Shown: positions 9,031 through 17,994, counted from the first letter of the stretch. The stretch: 64,000 bases of DNA from Agrobacterium sp. RAC06 (GCF_001713475.1 NZ_CP016499.1:496001-560000); one strand, 5' to 3'. Notes: generated from the sequence alone by a model not told the origin. Numbers and translations are program-made.

Positions 9031-10083
9031 ATGACCTATACCCCCGCCGAAAACCGCTATGAGCGGATGACCTATAATCGCTGCGGCAAAAGCGGGCTGA
9101 AGCTGCCGGCGATCTCGCTCGGCCTCTGGCACAATTTCGGCAATGACACGCCGCATTCCACCAAGCAGGCGATCTGCCGTAGGGCTTTCGACCTCGGCAT
9201 CACCCATTTCGACCTCGCCAACAATTACGGCCCGCCGGCCGGCTCTGCGGAAGAAGCCTTCGGTGATATCCTCAAGACCGATTTCCGAGGCTACCGCGAC
9301 GAACTGATCATCTCTTCAAAGGCGGGCTACAACATGTGGCCGGGTCCTTACGGCGAATGGGGCAGCCGCAAGTACCTGATCGCTTCCTGCGACCAGAGCC
9401 TGAAGCGCATGGGCCTCGACTATGTCGACATCTTCTATTCGCACCGCTTCGATCCCGACACGCCGCTCGAGGAGACCTGCGGCGCGCTCGACCACATCGT
9501 CCGTTCGGGCAGGGCGCAATATGTCGGCATTTCCTCCTACAATTCCAAGCGCACCCGCGAAGCCCATGCCATCCTGAAAAGCCTTGGCACGCCGCTTCTC
9601 ATCCATCAGCCCAGCTATTCGATGATCAATCGCTGGATCGAGGAAGACGGGCTGATCGATACGCTGGAAGAACTGGGCGTCGGTTCGATCGTCTTCTCGC
9701 CGCTCGCGCAGGGCATGCTGACCTCGAAATACCTGAACGGCATTCCGGAAGGCACCCGCGCCACGCAGGACAAGTCGCTTGACCCGGGCTTCCTCAACGA
9801 CCGCAATCTCGAAAACATCCGGGGCCTCAACAAGATCGCGGAAAAGCGCGGCCAGACGCTGGCGCAGATGGCGCTCGCCTGGGTGCTGCGCGGCGGCCAT
9901 ATCACCACCGCCCTGATCGGCGCGTCGAAGCCCTCTCAGGTCGATGACTGCGTCAAGGCAATCGAAACGCCGGACTTCACCGCGGAAGAACTCGCCGAGA
10001 TAGACGTTTTCGCCAAGGACGCCGACATCAACATCTGGGCCGCGTCCGCCGAGCGCAAGGGCCCGCCACGGAAGAAGAAGTAG
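9031..10083 (+). CDS. Aldo/keto reductase (YghZ / L-glyceraldehyde 3-phosphate reductase type)
   Basis: NADPH-dependent carbonyl reductase, 350 residues from the chosen ATG. The (beta/alpha)8 fold shows the catalytic Asp and Tyr in FDLANNYGPPAGSAEE, Lys in ISSKAGY and His in FYSHRFD, and a C-terminal nucleotide-binding stretch ALIGASKPSQV. The sequence pattern matches the YghZ subgroup of AKRs. An upstream in-frame ATG at 8986 falls in the repeat element, so the ATG at 9031, just after GGGAGAGAACC, is preferred. It probably reduces an aldehyde formed during catabolism of the imported sugar. Confidence 0.87.
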   Translation: MTYTPAENRYERMTYNRCGKSGLKLPAISLGLWHNFGNDTPHSTKQAICRRAFDLGITHFDLANNYGPPAGSAEEAFGDILKTDFRGYRDELIISSKAGYNMWPGPYGEWGSRKYLIASCDQSLKRMGLDYVDIFYSHRFDPDTPLEETCGALDHIVRSGRAQYVGISSYNSKRTREAHAILKSLGTPLLIHQPSYSMINRWIEEDGLIDTLEELGVGSIVFSPLAQGMLTSKYLNGIPEGTRATQDKSLDPGFLNDRNLENIRGLNKIAEKRGQTLAQMALAWVLRGGHITTALIGASKPSQVDDCVKAIETPDFTAEELAEIDVFAKDADINIWAASAERKGPPRKKK

Positions 10084-10090
10084 AAACCTA

Positions 10091-10258
10091 TCTCCCCCCT
10101 TGCGGGGGAGAACGGGATTTCAGCAGCTTAGCGTCAGCTAAGTGCTAGAAATCCCAAGAGAAGGGCTTGTCAGTCAGGCAGCCCCTCTCCTGAAAAATCT
10201 AGGGCTTGAGCCTTTGGCTAGACCCTGATTTTTCTTCCCCTCCCGCAGGGGGAGAGGT
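10091..10258. repeat. Composite palindromic intergenic repeat (family B copy 1)
   Basis: Nested inverted repeats fill the AKR-GH43 gap. The outer arms are CTCCCCC..GGGGGAG type. A hairpin spans 10114-10155 (GGGATTTC with GAAATCCC, inner AGCTTAGC with GCTAAGT). A second hairpin spans about 10191-10233 (GAAAAATC with GATTTTTC). A relative of the first hairpin occurs at 40817-40857. The layout resembles rhizobial RIME-type mosaic elements, though I cannot confirm the family. Confidence 0.65.
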
Positions 10259-10283
10259 AACTGCGGAGGAGAAACCACACCCC

Positions 10284-11891
10284 ATGATCATCAACCCCAT
10301 CCTGCCGGGCTTCAATCCGGACCCGTCGATCTGCCGCGTGGGCGAGGATTATTACATCGCCACCTCCACCTTCGAATGGTTCCCCGGCGTCCAGATCCAC
10401 CATTCGCGCGACCTCGCCAACTGGGAGCTCGTCTGCCGTCCGCTCAACCGCGCAAGCCAGCTCGACATGCGCGGCAATCCCGACAGCGGCGGCGTCTGGG
10501 CGCCGTGCCTGTCCTATGCCGACGGGTTGTTCTGGCTCGTCTATACCGACGTGAAGCGTTTCGAAGGTTCCTTCAAGGACGCACACAATTACATCGTCAC
10601 GGCGCCTTCGATCGAAGGGCCCTGGTCCGATCCCATCTATGTCAATTCCTCAGGCTTCGACCCCTCGCTCTTCCATGACGATGACGGCGCCAAGTGGTTC
10701 CTCAACATGCAGTGGAACCACCGCCCCGAAGCCCGCAACACCATCGGCCATGCCAAATTCGACGGCATCCTGCTGCAGGAATGGGACCCGAAGACGAAGA
10801 CGCTCACCGGCCCGATCAGGAACATTTTCGAGGGCAGCAAACAGGGCCTCGTCGAAGGCCCGCATGTCTTCAAGCGGAATGGCTGGTACTACCTGACGAC
10901 TGCCGAAGGCGGCACTGGATATGACCATGTCGTCACCATGGCCCGCTCGCGCGCCATCGAGGGTCCCTATGAGATGCACCCGAATACGCATCTCATCACC
11001 TCCAAGGATGACCCGGACGCAGATCTGCAACGCGCCGGTCACGGCCAATATGTCGAAACTCCGGATGGTCAGTTCTATCACACCCATCTCTGCGGGCGTC
11101 CGATGCCGCCCAAGCGTCGCTGCACGCTGGGCCGCGAAACGGGCCTGCAGAAATGCGTATGGAAGGAGGATGGCTGGCTCTATCTCGAACAGGGCGGCGT
11201 CGTGCCCGCCGTCGAGGTTCCGGCGCCCTATGGCGCCATGAAGCGCGAGGAACCCGTCGAGATAGTCAGGGCCTTCGACAGCCCCGACTTACCATCCGAA
11301 TTCCAGTGGCTGCGTACGCCCTATCCTGAGCGCCTGTTCAGCCTGACCGGACGGGCAGGGCGCTTGCGCCTTTTCGGCCGGGAAAGCATCGGTTCCTGGT
11401 TCGAACAGTCGCTCATTGCCCGCCGTCAGGAGCATCACCGCTTCCGCGCCGAGACGCGTCTTGAATTTGCGCCCGAGACCTATCAGCAGGTCGCTGGCCT
11501 GACGCATTACTACAATCGCTACAAATTCCACGCGCTCGGCATTTCCACGGACGAAAAGCTCGGCCGCTCGCTGATCATCCTGTCCTGCCCGGGCGAGTAT
11601 CCCTCGGGCAAGCTGGAGTTTCCGATCGGCATGGGCCAGTCTATCCCCGATGGCGCGATCGACCTCGCCATGGAGATCACCGACAACGACCTGCAATTCT
11701 TCTGGCGGGTCTCAGGCGAAGGCACGTGGCAGGCCATCGGCCCCGTCCTCGACGCCGGCGTCGTCTCCGACGAAGGCGGTTTCGGCGAACACGGCTCGTT
11801 TACCGGGGCGTTTGCCGGCATGTTCTGTTTTGATGTGTCGGGGCAGGGCAAAGCGGCGGATTTCGAGCGGTTTGTCTATCGGCGGGGGTAA
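10284..11891 (+). CDS. Glycoside hydrolase family 43 protein (beta-xylosidase/arabinofuranosidase-like)
   Basis: Exo-acting hydrolase of 535 residues. The five-bladed propeller starts with NPILPGFNPDPSICRVGEDYY, containing the general-base Asp. The pKa-modulating Asp is in SSGFDPSLFHDDDG and the acid Glu in LVEGPHVFKRNGWYYL. A C-terminal beta-sandwich (about 340-535) is typical of GH43 beta-xylosidases. No signal peptide is seen, so it probably works in the cytoplasm. The ATG at 10284 is chosen because GGAGGAG precedes it; the longer frame runs into a repeat. Suggested substrate is xylo- or arabino-oligosaccharide. Confidence 0.85.
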   Translation: MIINPILPGFNPDPSICRVGEDYYIATSTFEWFPGVQIHHSRDLANWELVCRPLNRASQLDMRGNPDSGGVWAPCLSYADGLFWLVYTDVKRFEGSFKDAHNYIVTAPSIEGPWSDPIYVNSSGFDPSLFHDDDGAKWFLNMQWNHRPEARNTIGHAKFDGILLQEWDPKTKTLTGPIRNIFEGSKQGLVEGPHVFKRNGWYYLTTAEGGTGYDHVVTMARSRAIEGPYEMHPNTHLITSKDDPDADLQRAGHGQYVETPDGQFYHTHLCGRPMPPKRRCTLGRETGLQKCVWKEDGWLYLEQGGVVPAVEVPAPYGAMKREEPVEIVRAFDSPDLPSEFQWLRTPYPERLFSLTGRAGRLRLFGRESIGSWFEQSLIARRQEHHRFRAETRLEFAPETYQQVAGLTHYYNRYKFHALGISTDEKLGRSLIILSCPGEYPSGKLEFPIGMGQSIPDGAIDLAMEITDNDLQFFWRVSGEGTWQAIGPVLDAGVVSDEGGFGEHGSFTGAFAGMFCFDVSGQGKAADFERFVYRRG

Positions 11892-11910
11892 GGGGCGCGC
11901 TGACATACGC

Positions 11911-12003
11911 CGCCGTCATCCTCGGCCCTGCGCCGAGGATCTACTTACGTCGCAGTCAATTCAACGGTAGCGGATGCTCGGGACTGGCCCGAGCATGACG
12001 GCG
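11911..12003. repeat. Mirror-paired palindromic repeat between convergent genes
   Basis: Two copies of the genome-wide CGTCATCCTCGG...CCGAGGATC palindrome family face each other (11911-11942 and 11972-12003), giving a 93-base unit with imperfect terminal inverted repeats ending in CGCCGTCAT/ATGACGGCG. It lies between the convergent GH43 and fghA genes, where it could fold into a bidirectional terminator-like structure. Confidence 0.65.
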
Positions 12004-12016
12004 TTTTGCCTTTAGT

Positions 12017-12850
12017 TCACCCCAACCGTTCCGCATGCCACTTCAGATGATCCTCCATGAAGGTCGAGATGAAGTAGTAGGAATGGTCGTAGCGCTCATG
12101 CATGCGCAGCGTCAGGCCGATATCCGTGCCCTTCACTGCCTCTTCGAATTTCCAGGGGGCGAGACCTGTCTCGAGGAAACTGTCGGCCTTGCCCTGATCA
12201 ACAAGGAATTCCGGGAAGCGGGCGCCGTCTTCCACCAGTGCGCAGGCGTCGTATTCACGCCATTTCGCACGGTCAGCACCGAGATACTTTTCGAACGCAT
12301 CCTGTGTCCAGTCCGCCGTCAGCGGATTGACGATCGGGGCAAAGGCTGAGCAGCTCTTGAAGCGCTCAGGGTTCTTCAGCGCAATCGTCATGGCGCCATG
12401 GCCGCCCATGGAATGGCCGAAAATGCCCTGGCGGTCCATGTCGGCGCGGAACTGCTCTGCGATCAGGCTGGGAAGCTCTTCCGTGATGTAGGAGTACATC
12501 TGGTAATGTTCGGCCCAGGGCGTTTCCGTGGCATTCAGATACATGCCCGCGCCCTTGCCCATCTTCCAGTTGGTCAGCTCATCGGCCACGTCATTGCCGC
12601 GCGGGCTCGTATCCGGGCAGACGACGATCAGGCCGAGTTCGGCGGCCATCCGGCGATATTCGCCCTTTTCCATCACATTGGCATGGCTGCAGGTCAGCCC
12701 TGAGAGATACCAGAGCACCGGCCGCTTTTCGGTGGTCGCCTGGGGTGGCACGAAGACGGCAAAGGTCATCTCGGTGCCGGTCGCCTCCGATGCGTGAGAG
12801 AAGACGCCCTGCATGCCGCCGAAGGCGGTGTTCTGGGAAAGGATATTCAT
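12017..12850 (-). CDS. fghA: S-formylglutathione hydrolase
   Basis: Alpha/beta-hydrolase that splits S-formylglutathione into formate and glutathione, the second step of glutathione-dependent formaldehyde oxidation. At 277 residues it has the usual length. The nucleophile Ser sits in GHSMGGHGA (about 145-153), the oxyanion region in WYLSGLTCSHANVMEKG, and a late His in YDHSYYF. It is the last gene of a minus-strand run that begins with the class III alcohol dehydrogenase, which makes its substrate. Confidence 0.93.
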   Translation of the reverse strand: MNILSQNTAFGGMQGVFSHASEATGTEMTFAVFVPPQATTEKRPVLWYLSGLTCSHANVMEKGEYRRMAAELGLIVVCPDTSPRGNDVADELTNWKMGKGAGMYLNATETPWAEHYQMYSYITEELPSLIAEQFRADMDRQGIFGHSMGGHGAMTIALKNPERFKSCSAFAPIVNPLTADWTQDAFEKYLGADRAKWREYDACALVEDGARFPEFLVDQGKADSFLETGLAPWKFEEAVKGTDIGLTLRMHERYDHSYYFISTFMEDHLKWHAERLG

Positions 12851-12884
12851 GGGGATCTGTCCTTGTTCAGGGCCCTTTCGGGGC

Positions 12885-13331
12885 TCATTTCTTCACCCGA
12901 CGGCAAAGCCGGTCGAGCGTTTCGAGGAAGGCCGAACGGTCGCGCGGCGAAAAGGCGGCATTGTAGCCCTTGCTCTCGCCGGTCTCGCGCAAGTGTGCGC
13001 CAAGGTCGCGCATCGCCGTCGCCATGCCAATATTGGCCGTGTCGAAGATCCGTCCTGTCGGGCCGGTGACCAGTGCACCGGCGGCGACGCATCGACCGGC
13101 CAGCGGCACATCGGCGGTCACGACGATGTCACCTTCGCTGCAGCGCTCGGCAATCCAGTCGTCAGCCGCATCGAAGGCGCCTGATACAATGACATTCTTG
13201 ACCATCGGATCGCGCGAGGGGCGAAGGCCGGAATTCGCAACAAAGGTCACCGGCAGATCATGCCGCTCGGCCACTTTCAGGATCTCCGGCTTCACCGGAC
13301 AGGCATCGGCATCGACATAGATTTCGGGCAT
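12885..13331 (-). CDS. YaiI/YqxD family protein (DUF188)
   Basis: Conserved protein of 148 residues with the family's N-terminal IYVDADACPVKPEI motif and internal DDWIAERCSEGDIVVTADVPLA, which suggest a PIN-like acidic fold. Biochemical role is not established. It lies 34 bases upstream of fghA and 3 bases after the GNAT gene, so it is probably co-transcribed with the formaldehyde genes without an obvious functional tie. Confidence 0.88.
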   Translation of the reverse strand: MPEIYVDADACPVKPEILKVAERHDLPVTFVANSGLRPSRDPMVKNVIVSGAFDAADDWIAERCSEGDIVVTADVPLAGRCVAAGALVTGPTGRIFDTANIGMATAMRDLGAHLRETGESKGYNAAFSPRDRSAFLETLDRLCRRVKK

Positions 13332-13334
13332 CGG

Positions 13335-13787
13335 CTATCCTTTCCGCAGCATATCCACATGCGGGATGCCATCCTCCAGATACTCCTCCGAGATCACCTC
13401 AAACCCCAGCGACCCATAGAATTTCTGCAGATGGCTCTGCGCCGAGATCTCGATCGGTTTACCCGGATGGCGCTTCTCGACCTCTGAAATCGCCTCGCGC
13501 ATCAGCGCTTCGCCAAGCCGCTTGCCGCGATGATCAGGAGAGACCGCAACGCGGCCAATGCGCGGATGGTGCTCCGCCGAAGGCCGCCACAGCCTTGCGC
13601 AGGCGAGCAGGTCCTCGCCATCGAGCAGGCGAAGATGCAGGCAGTCCTTGTCGTTCCCGTCGAGCTCCGGATAGGGGCAATGCTGCTCGACGACGAAAAC
13701 GTCGACGCGCAGCTTCAGCATGTCGTAGAGGTCGGCGGCGGAGAACTCGTCGAGCCTCCGCACGTCGACAGTGTAATGCGCAGACAT
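13335..13787 (-). CDS. GNAT family N-acetyltransferase (ElaA-like)
   Basis: 150-residue acetyltransferase of the ElaA subgroup. It has the N-terminal LKLRVDVFVVEQHCPYPELDGND signature region and the acetyl-CoA loop VSPDHRGKRLGEALM (about 87-101). The substrate is unknown. The ATG at 13787 shares one base with the stop of the upstream adhC gene (TGATG), so translation is coupled. A TTG codon directly before it is not needed. Confidence 0.85.
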   Translation of the reverse strand: MSAHYTVDVRRLDEFSAADLYDMLKLRVDVFVVEQHCPYPELDGNDKDCLHLRLLDGEDLLACARLWRPSAEHHPRIGRVAVSPDHRGKRLGEALMREAISEVEKRHPGKPIEISAQSHLQKFYGSLGFEVISEEYLEDGIPHVDMLRKG

Positions 13788-14914
13788 CAATAGACCACGA
13801 CGCCGCGGATCGATTCGCCCTTGTGCATCAGGTCAAAGCCCTTGTTGATGTCTTCGAGCGGCATGGTGTGGGTGATCATCGGGTCGATCTGGATCTTGCC
13901 CTCCATGTACCAGTCGACGATCTTCGGAACGTCGGTGCGGCCGCGCGCGCCGCCAAAGGCGGTGCCCATCCAGTTGCGGCCGGTGACCAGCTGGAAGGGA
14001 CGCGTCGAGATTTCCTGGCCGGCGCCGGCGACGCCGATGATGACGGACTTGCCCCAGCCGCGATGCGAGCTTTCCAGCGCCTGGCGCATCACCTTGGTAT
14101 TGCCGGTGCAGTCGAAGGTGTAGTCCGCGCCGCCGATCAGATCGTTGCCGCGCTTCGTCATGTTGACGAGGTAAGGCACGATGTCGTCGCCGACTTCCTT
14201 CGGATTGACGAAATGCGTCATGCCGAATTTCTCGCCCCAGGCCTTGCGATCCGGGTTGATGTCGACGCCGATGATCATGTCGGCACCGGCCAGGCGCAGG
14301 CCCTGCAGCACGTTCAGACCAATGCCGCCGAGACCGAAGACGATGGCGGTCGAGCCGATCTCGACCTTGGCGGTGTTGATGACCGCACCGATGCCGGTCG
14401 TCACACCGCAGCCGATGTAGCAGATCTTGTCGAAGGGCGCGTCCGGGTTGACCTTGGCAACGGCAATCTCGGGCAGAACGGTAAAGTTCGAGAACGTCGA
14501 GCAACCCATGTAGTGGTGGATCTTGTCCTTGCCGATCGAGAATCGGCTCGTACCATCCGGCATCACGCCCTGTCCCTGGGTTGTGCGGATAGAGGTGCAG
14601 AGATTGGTCTTGCGCGAGGTGCAGGAATAGCATTCGCGGCATTCCGGCGTGTAGAGCGGAATGACATGGTCGCCCTTTTTCACCGAGGTCACGCCCGGGC
14701 CGACATCAACCACGATGCCTGCACCTTCATGGCCGAGAATGGCCGGGAAGAGACCTTCCGGATCGGCGCCCGAGAGCGTGAAATCGTCGGTGTGACAGAT
14801 CCCGGTGGCCTTCACCTCGATCAGCACTTCGCCGGCGCGCGGGCCTTCGAGTTGAACGGTCATGACCTCAAGCGGCTTTCCAGCCTGCACGGCGACGGCG
14901 GCGCGAACATCCAT
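13787..14914 (-). CDS. adhC: S-(hydroxymethyl)glutathione dehydrogenase / class III alcohol dehydrogenase
   Basis: Zinc- and NAD-dependent enzyme that oxidises S-hydroxymethylglutathione to S-formylglutathione, the first step of formaldehyde detoxification; it may also act as an S-nitrosoglutathione reductase. It has 375 residues. The catalytic-zinc site is in GICHTDDFTLSGADPEG and GHEGAGIV, the structural zinc Cys cluster in PECRECYSCTSRKTNLC, and the NAD fold GLGGIGLNVLQG near residue 200. The ATG at 14914 follows AGGAGAAAAACC; the frame stays open upstream without support. First gene of the adhC-elaA-yaiI-fghA run. Confidence 0.95.
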   Translation of the reverse strand: MDVRAAVAVQAGKPLEVMTVQLEGPRAGEVLIEVKATGICHTDDFTLSGADPEGLFPAILGHEGAGIVVDVGPGVTSVKKGDHVIPLYTPECRECYSCTSRKTNLCTSIRTTQGQGVMPDGTSRFSIGKDKIHHYMGCSTFSNFTVLPEIAVAKVNPDAPFDKICYIGCGVTTGIGAVINTAKVEIGSTAIVFGLGGIGLNVLQGLRLAGADMIIGVDINPDRKAWGEKFGMTHFVNPKEVGDDIVPYLVNMTKRGNDLIGGADYTFDCTGNTKVMRQALESSHRGWGKSVIIGVAGAGQEISTRPFQLVTGRNWMGTAFGGARGRTDVPKIVDWYMEGKIQIDPMITHTMPLEDINKGFDLMHKGESIRGVVVY

Positions 14915-15014
14915 GGTTTTTCTCCTGACAAATCGTTGGTGGCGACTTTGGCACGCCTTCGCCATCCGGCTCAAGGCCCGAGCCGGATTTTCTCAAAAGT
15001 CTGATTTTTATCGT

Positions 15015-15632
15015 CTATTCGGCGGTGAGCACGGGGAAATGCGGTGCTGCATCTGGCCGCAGTTTACCCGTCTGTCTGGGATCTTCGAAAATCTCGACCA
15101 TGCGCTTGTAAGGTCTGAAACCGGAGCGCTGGTAGAAGGCGAATGCCGCCGGATGGTCGAGATGGCAGGTGTGAACCCAGAAGCGTGATATCGACTTTTC
15201 CCAGGCCGTGTCGATCGCGACATTCATCAGGATACGCCCGGCGCCCGATCCAATCAGGCTCTGGTCGAGACCGAAAAAGGCGAGTTCGCATTCTGCGCCT
15301 TCGCGGAAGTCGAGTTCCAGCAGCCCGAGCTTTTCGCCGTTGCGCGTCAGCGCATGGATTTCAACGGCGGGATCTTCGATGATGGCCCTCAGCTTCTCGT
15401 CATCCATCACGGCGCGCGAGACCCAGAGCCAATCCTCTCCCACGCGGCGGTAGAGCGCGCGGTAATCCTCAAGCGCCGGCGCGTTCCAGCGCTCCACCGT
15501 CAGCCCATCGGTCGGCGGATTGGGGCGAGGTGCTGGTCTTGTCGTCATTTCAAGGCAGGTGACGATGGTCGCGAGCATGTTCGGCGCGACGTCGTGATAG
15601 CCGGCGGGGAGGGGCTTTTGTTCGGTATCCAT
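15015..15632 (-). CDS. GNAT family N-acetyltransferase
   Basis: 205-residue acetyltransferase. The central GNAT fold is visible around ECELAFFGLDQSLIGSGAGRILMNVAIDTAW (acetyl-CoA loop about 110-140) and the late TCHLDHPAAFAFYQRSGFRPYKR strand-helix typical of the family. The ATG at 15632 (MDTEQKP) is preferred over an upstream non-ATG start. Substrate unknown. It stands alone downstream of the protease-like gene on the same strand. Confidence 0.83.
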   Translation of the reverse strand: MDTEQKPLPAGYHDVAPNMLATIVTCLEMTTRPAPRPNPPTDGLTVERWNAPALEDYRALYRRVGEDWLWVSRAVMDDEKLRAIIEDPAVEIHALTRNGEKLGLLELDFREGAECELAFFGLDQSLIGSGAGRILMNVAIDTAWEKSISRFWVHTCHLDHPAAFAFYQRSGFRPYKRMVEIFEDPRQTGKLRPDAAPHFPVLTAE

Positions 15633-15689
15633 GCGGTCTCTTGGAGCTTGAGCGCCGCCGCATGTCAAGCGGGTGAAGCAGCGGCGGGA

Positions 15690-16961
15690 TCAGGGAAACA
15701 GTCTGTCGCAGGCATAGATCACGGCGTAGACGTGGATGGCCAAGGCCGCATAGTAGCCGAAGCCGGTCATCAGGCGCTCCGGACCATTCATCGGCACGAG
15801 GGCCTCGCGGGGCTTTGCCGACTTCGTCCTGATCATGCCAAGCAGCGTGAAAAGTGCCACGCCGATCGTCAGTGCTGGTGCTGAAAGCCCAATTCTCCAG
15901 CCGGTCCAGGCCACCACGCCTGTCACCAGAAAACTGGTGAGCGCGAGGGCGCGTGGCGCTTGAAACACCTGTCGCAGCACCTGGCCGCCGTCAAAGCGGT
16001 AGGTGGGAAGAAGGTTCAGAAGATTGAAGGCGCCGAGAATCACCAGAAAGACCAGGATCGGGCCATCCATCGCCGTCGAATGGGGAATGTCCCCCGCCGA
16101 TTGATGGGCAGCGACAAGGATCGGGACAAGCAGCGCCGAGAAGCCGGCCCCCATCAGGGCGCAGGTTGCGACCTCGAAATGGGTATTGTAGGGGCGCCCG
16201 CCGATGGCCACGCCGCCCAGCAGCGGCACGAAGAGCATGCGCGTCGTCGGATGGCCGAAGGCGCGGTAGGCCACCATGTGGCCGAGTTCATGCAGCAGGA
16301 TGACGAGGGTCAGGAACACCGAGATCATCAGGCCCTGTGCGGTCAGGCCAAAAAACGGCCAGAGCAAGAGGGTCGAGAGCAGCACGAGTACGGTCTGCCA
16401 AAGCGGGTGTTCGAAATGCAGAAGGTTCGACGCGGGGCTTTCCTCCACATGGTTCTGCAATGCGGAGAGTTCGCGGGCGAGGGCTATGCGCCGGAACAGA
16501 TAAAAGGCGAGCCCGCGATAGTTGTCCGTCTGCTCGAAGGTGACCCGGCTGCCGAGGGGGGCACGTTCGACCTTGCGGCTTTCGCGATAGCCTTCCCAGA
16601 AAGTGTGGTCGAGCGTCGTGTCATTGACCACCCTCAGTTCGCAGGTGAAACAGCCGGCGGCCGTCATCGCGGTGCGGTCAACGATCATGGTTCGTCTGCT
16701 GGGATGCCCGTGACGATCGCTTTGCCGATAGGCGAATTCCACCAGGTCCGGTTTGCCATCGACAGGTTCGACGGCAATGACATTTGGATGCCAGGAGGTT
16801 TGGTCGCCAGCGGGTCGGGTGATGTTCCACAGCTCTTCAGGACGCTCGCGGATGATACGGCTCACGCGGATGGTCCGCCGCCCAAGCGGTGCTGCCATCA
16901 GAAGCCACAGCAGGCCGAGATTGAAGGCGGCCAGAAACACTGCGGCCTGATACGTCGCCAA
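15690..16961 (-). CDS. Site-2 protease-like membrane metalloprotease with N-terminal SRPBCC-like domain
   Basis: 423-residue membrane protein. After one N-terminal helix, residues about 30-165 look like a START/SRPBCC ligand-binding domain (IIRERPEELWNITRPAGDQTSW..., ending in a hydrophobic helix). The C-terminal half is a site-2 protease core: zinc motif HELGH (about 236-240) and NLLPTYRFDGGQ (about 333-344), the NxxPxxxxDG motif supplying the third ligand. It may cut membrane substrates in response to a bound lipid-like ligand; that is inference. The start is TTG behind GGGAGAG; no ATG lies nearby, so the exact start is uncertain. Confidence 0.75.
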   Translation of the reverse strand: MATYQAAVFLAAFNLGLLWLLMAAPLGRRTIRVSRIIRERPEELWNITRPAGDQTSWHPNVIAVEPVDGKPDLVEFAYRQSDRHGHPSRRTMIVDRTAMTAAGCFTCELRVVNDTTLDHTFWEGYRESRKVERAPLGSRVTFEQTDNYRGLAFYLFRRIALARELSALQNHVEESPASNLLHFEHPLWQTVLVLLSTLLLWPFFGLTAQGLMISVFLTLVILLHELGHMVAYRAFGHPTTRMLFVPLLGGVAIGGRPYNTHFEVATCALMGAGFSALLVPILVAAHQSAGDIPHSTAMDGPILVFLVILGAFNLLNLLPTYRFDGGQVLRQVFQAPRALALTSFLVTGVVAWTGWRIGLSAPALTIGVALFTLLGMIRTKSAKPREALVPMNGPERLMTGFGYYAALAIHVYAVIYACDRLFP

Positions 16962-17061
16962 GAAGCTCTCCCGGTGCTGCGGATGAATGCGCCGAACCTA
17001 GGCGAGAACCCTTAGAATCCCGTGATTGAAAACATTCAAATGCCGTCGAACGGCCGGTCTT

Positions 17062-17994
17062 TCAGGCAATGTCCTTGACGGTCCGTGCCGGCGTTGTCCG
17101 TCTCTGTTCGCGCCAGAGAATGAAGAGACCCGATCCGACGATGATCAGGATGCCGAGCCATTTGGACGGTGTCGGAAATTCGTCAAACAGCAGGTAACCC
17201 AGCGCAACGGCGGCGATGATCTCGAAATACTGGAAGGGCGCGAGCACGGACAGCGTCGCCATGCGAAAGGCGCGGACGACGAGGAGATGGATGTAGCCGG
17301 AGATCGCGCCGAGCAGGACGAGCAGGACGAGGCCAAGCCATGAGGTCGGCAGCGACATCTCGAAGTCGACGCCGTCGGCAGCGGTGCCGAGCAACAGGGC
17401 GCCCCCCATGAAAATCGTGCCACCGATCCCGGCCATGGTCTGCATGGTCATCGGGGTGTCGGCCTCGCCGATCGCCCGGTTCAGGAACATGTAGAGCGCA
17501 TAGAGAAAGGCGCAGGCGACAGGCAACAGGGCCTTCATGCCGAAAACTTCGTAGCTCGGCTGGATGACGATCATCGCACCGCCAAAGCCGACCGCGATCG
17601 CCAGCCAGCGGCGCCAGCCGACTTTTTCCTTGAGGAAGATGGCCGACATGGCCGTCAGAATGAAGGGCTCGACAAAGTAGATGGCGAAGACATCGGCGAG
17701 CGGCATGTATTTGACCGCCATGAAAAACATCAGGCTCGCGGCGCCATGGATCGCGCCGCGCAGCAGGTTCATCCACGGGCGTTTCGCCGAAAAGGCTGCC
17801 AGACCGTTGAGGGCGATCAGAACCGGCAGGACTGAGGCCAGCTGGAAGAAGAAGCGGTAAAAGGTTACCTGTCCCGGTGACATGCCTTCGACCGTCGCCA
17901 TGTATTTGGCAATGGCATCCATCACCGGCAGCACGAGCATGCAGCCCGCCATGAGAACCATGCCGCGAAATGGACTGGAAGGCGTGGCGCTCAT
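17062..17994 (-). CDS. DMT family (EamA) transporter
   Basis: Inner-membrane drug/metabolite transporter of 310 residues with ten predicted helices arranged as two EamA repeats. The second half carries the characteristic FQYFEIIAAVALGYLLFDEFPTP segment (about 260-283). Such proteins export amino acids or metabolites; the substrate cannot be told. The ATG at 17994 is followed directly by a hydrophobic first helix. Single gene, no obvious partner. Confidence 0.87.
   Translation of the reverse strand: MSATPSSPFRGMVLMAGCMLVLPVMDAIAKYMATVEGMSPGQVTFYRFFFQLASVLPVLIALNGLAAFSAKRPWMNLLRGAIHGAASLMFFMAVKYMPLADVFAIYFVEPFILTAMSAIFLKEKVGWRRWLAIAVGFGGAMIVIQPSYEVFGMKALLPVACAFLYALYMFLNRAIGEADTPMTMQTMAGIGGTIFMGGALLLGTAADGVDFEMSLPTSWLGLVLLVLLGAISGYIHLLVVRAFRMATLSVLAPFQYFEIIAAVALGYLLFDEFPTPSKWLGILIIVGSGLFILWREQRRTTPARTVKDIA

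Noticed and set aside
13595..15004. 469-codon open frame antisense to adhC and the GNAT gene
   Set aside because: Shadow frame with low-complexity translation; adhC has full catalytic motifs on the other strand.
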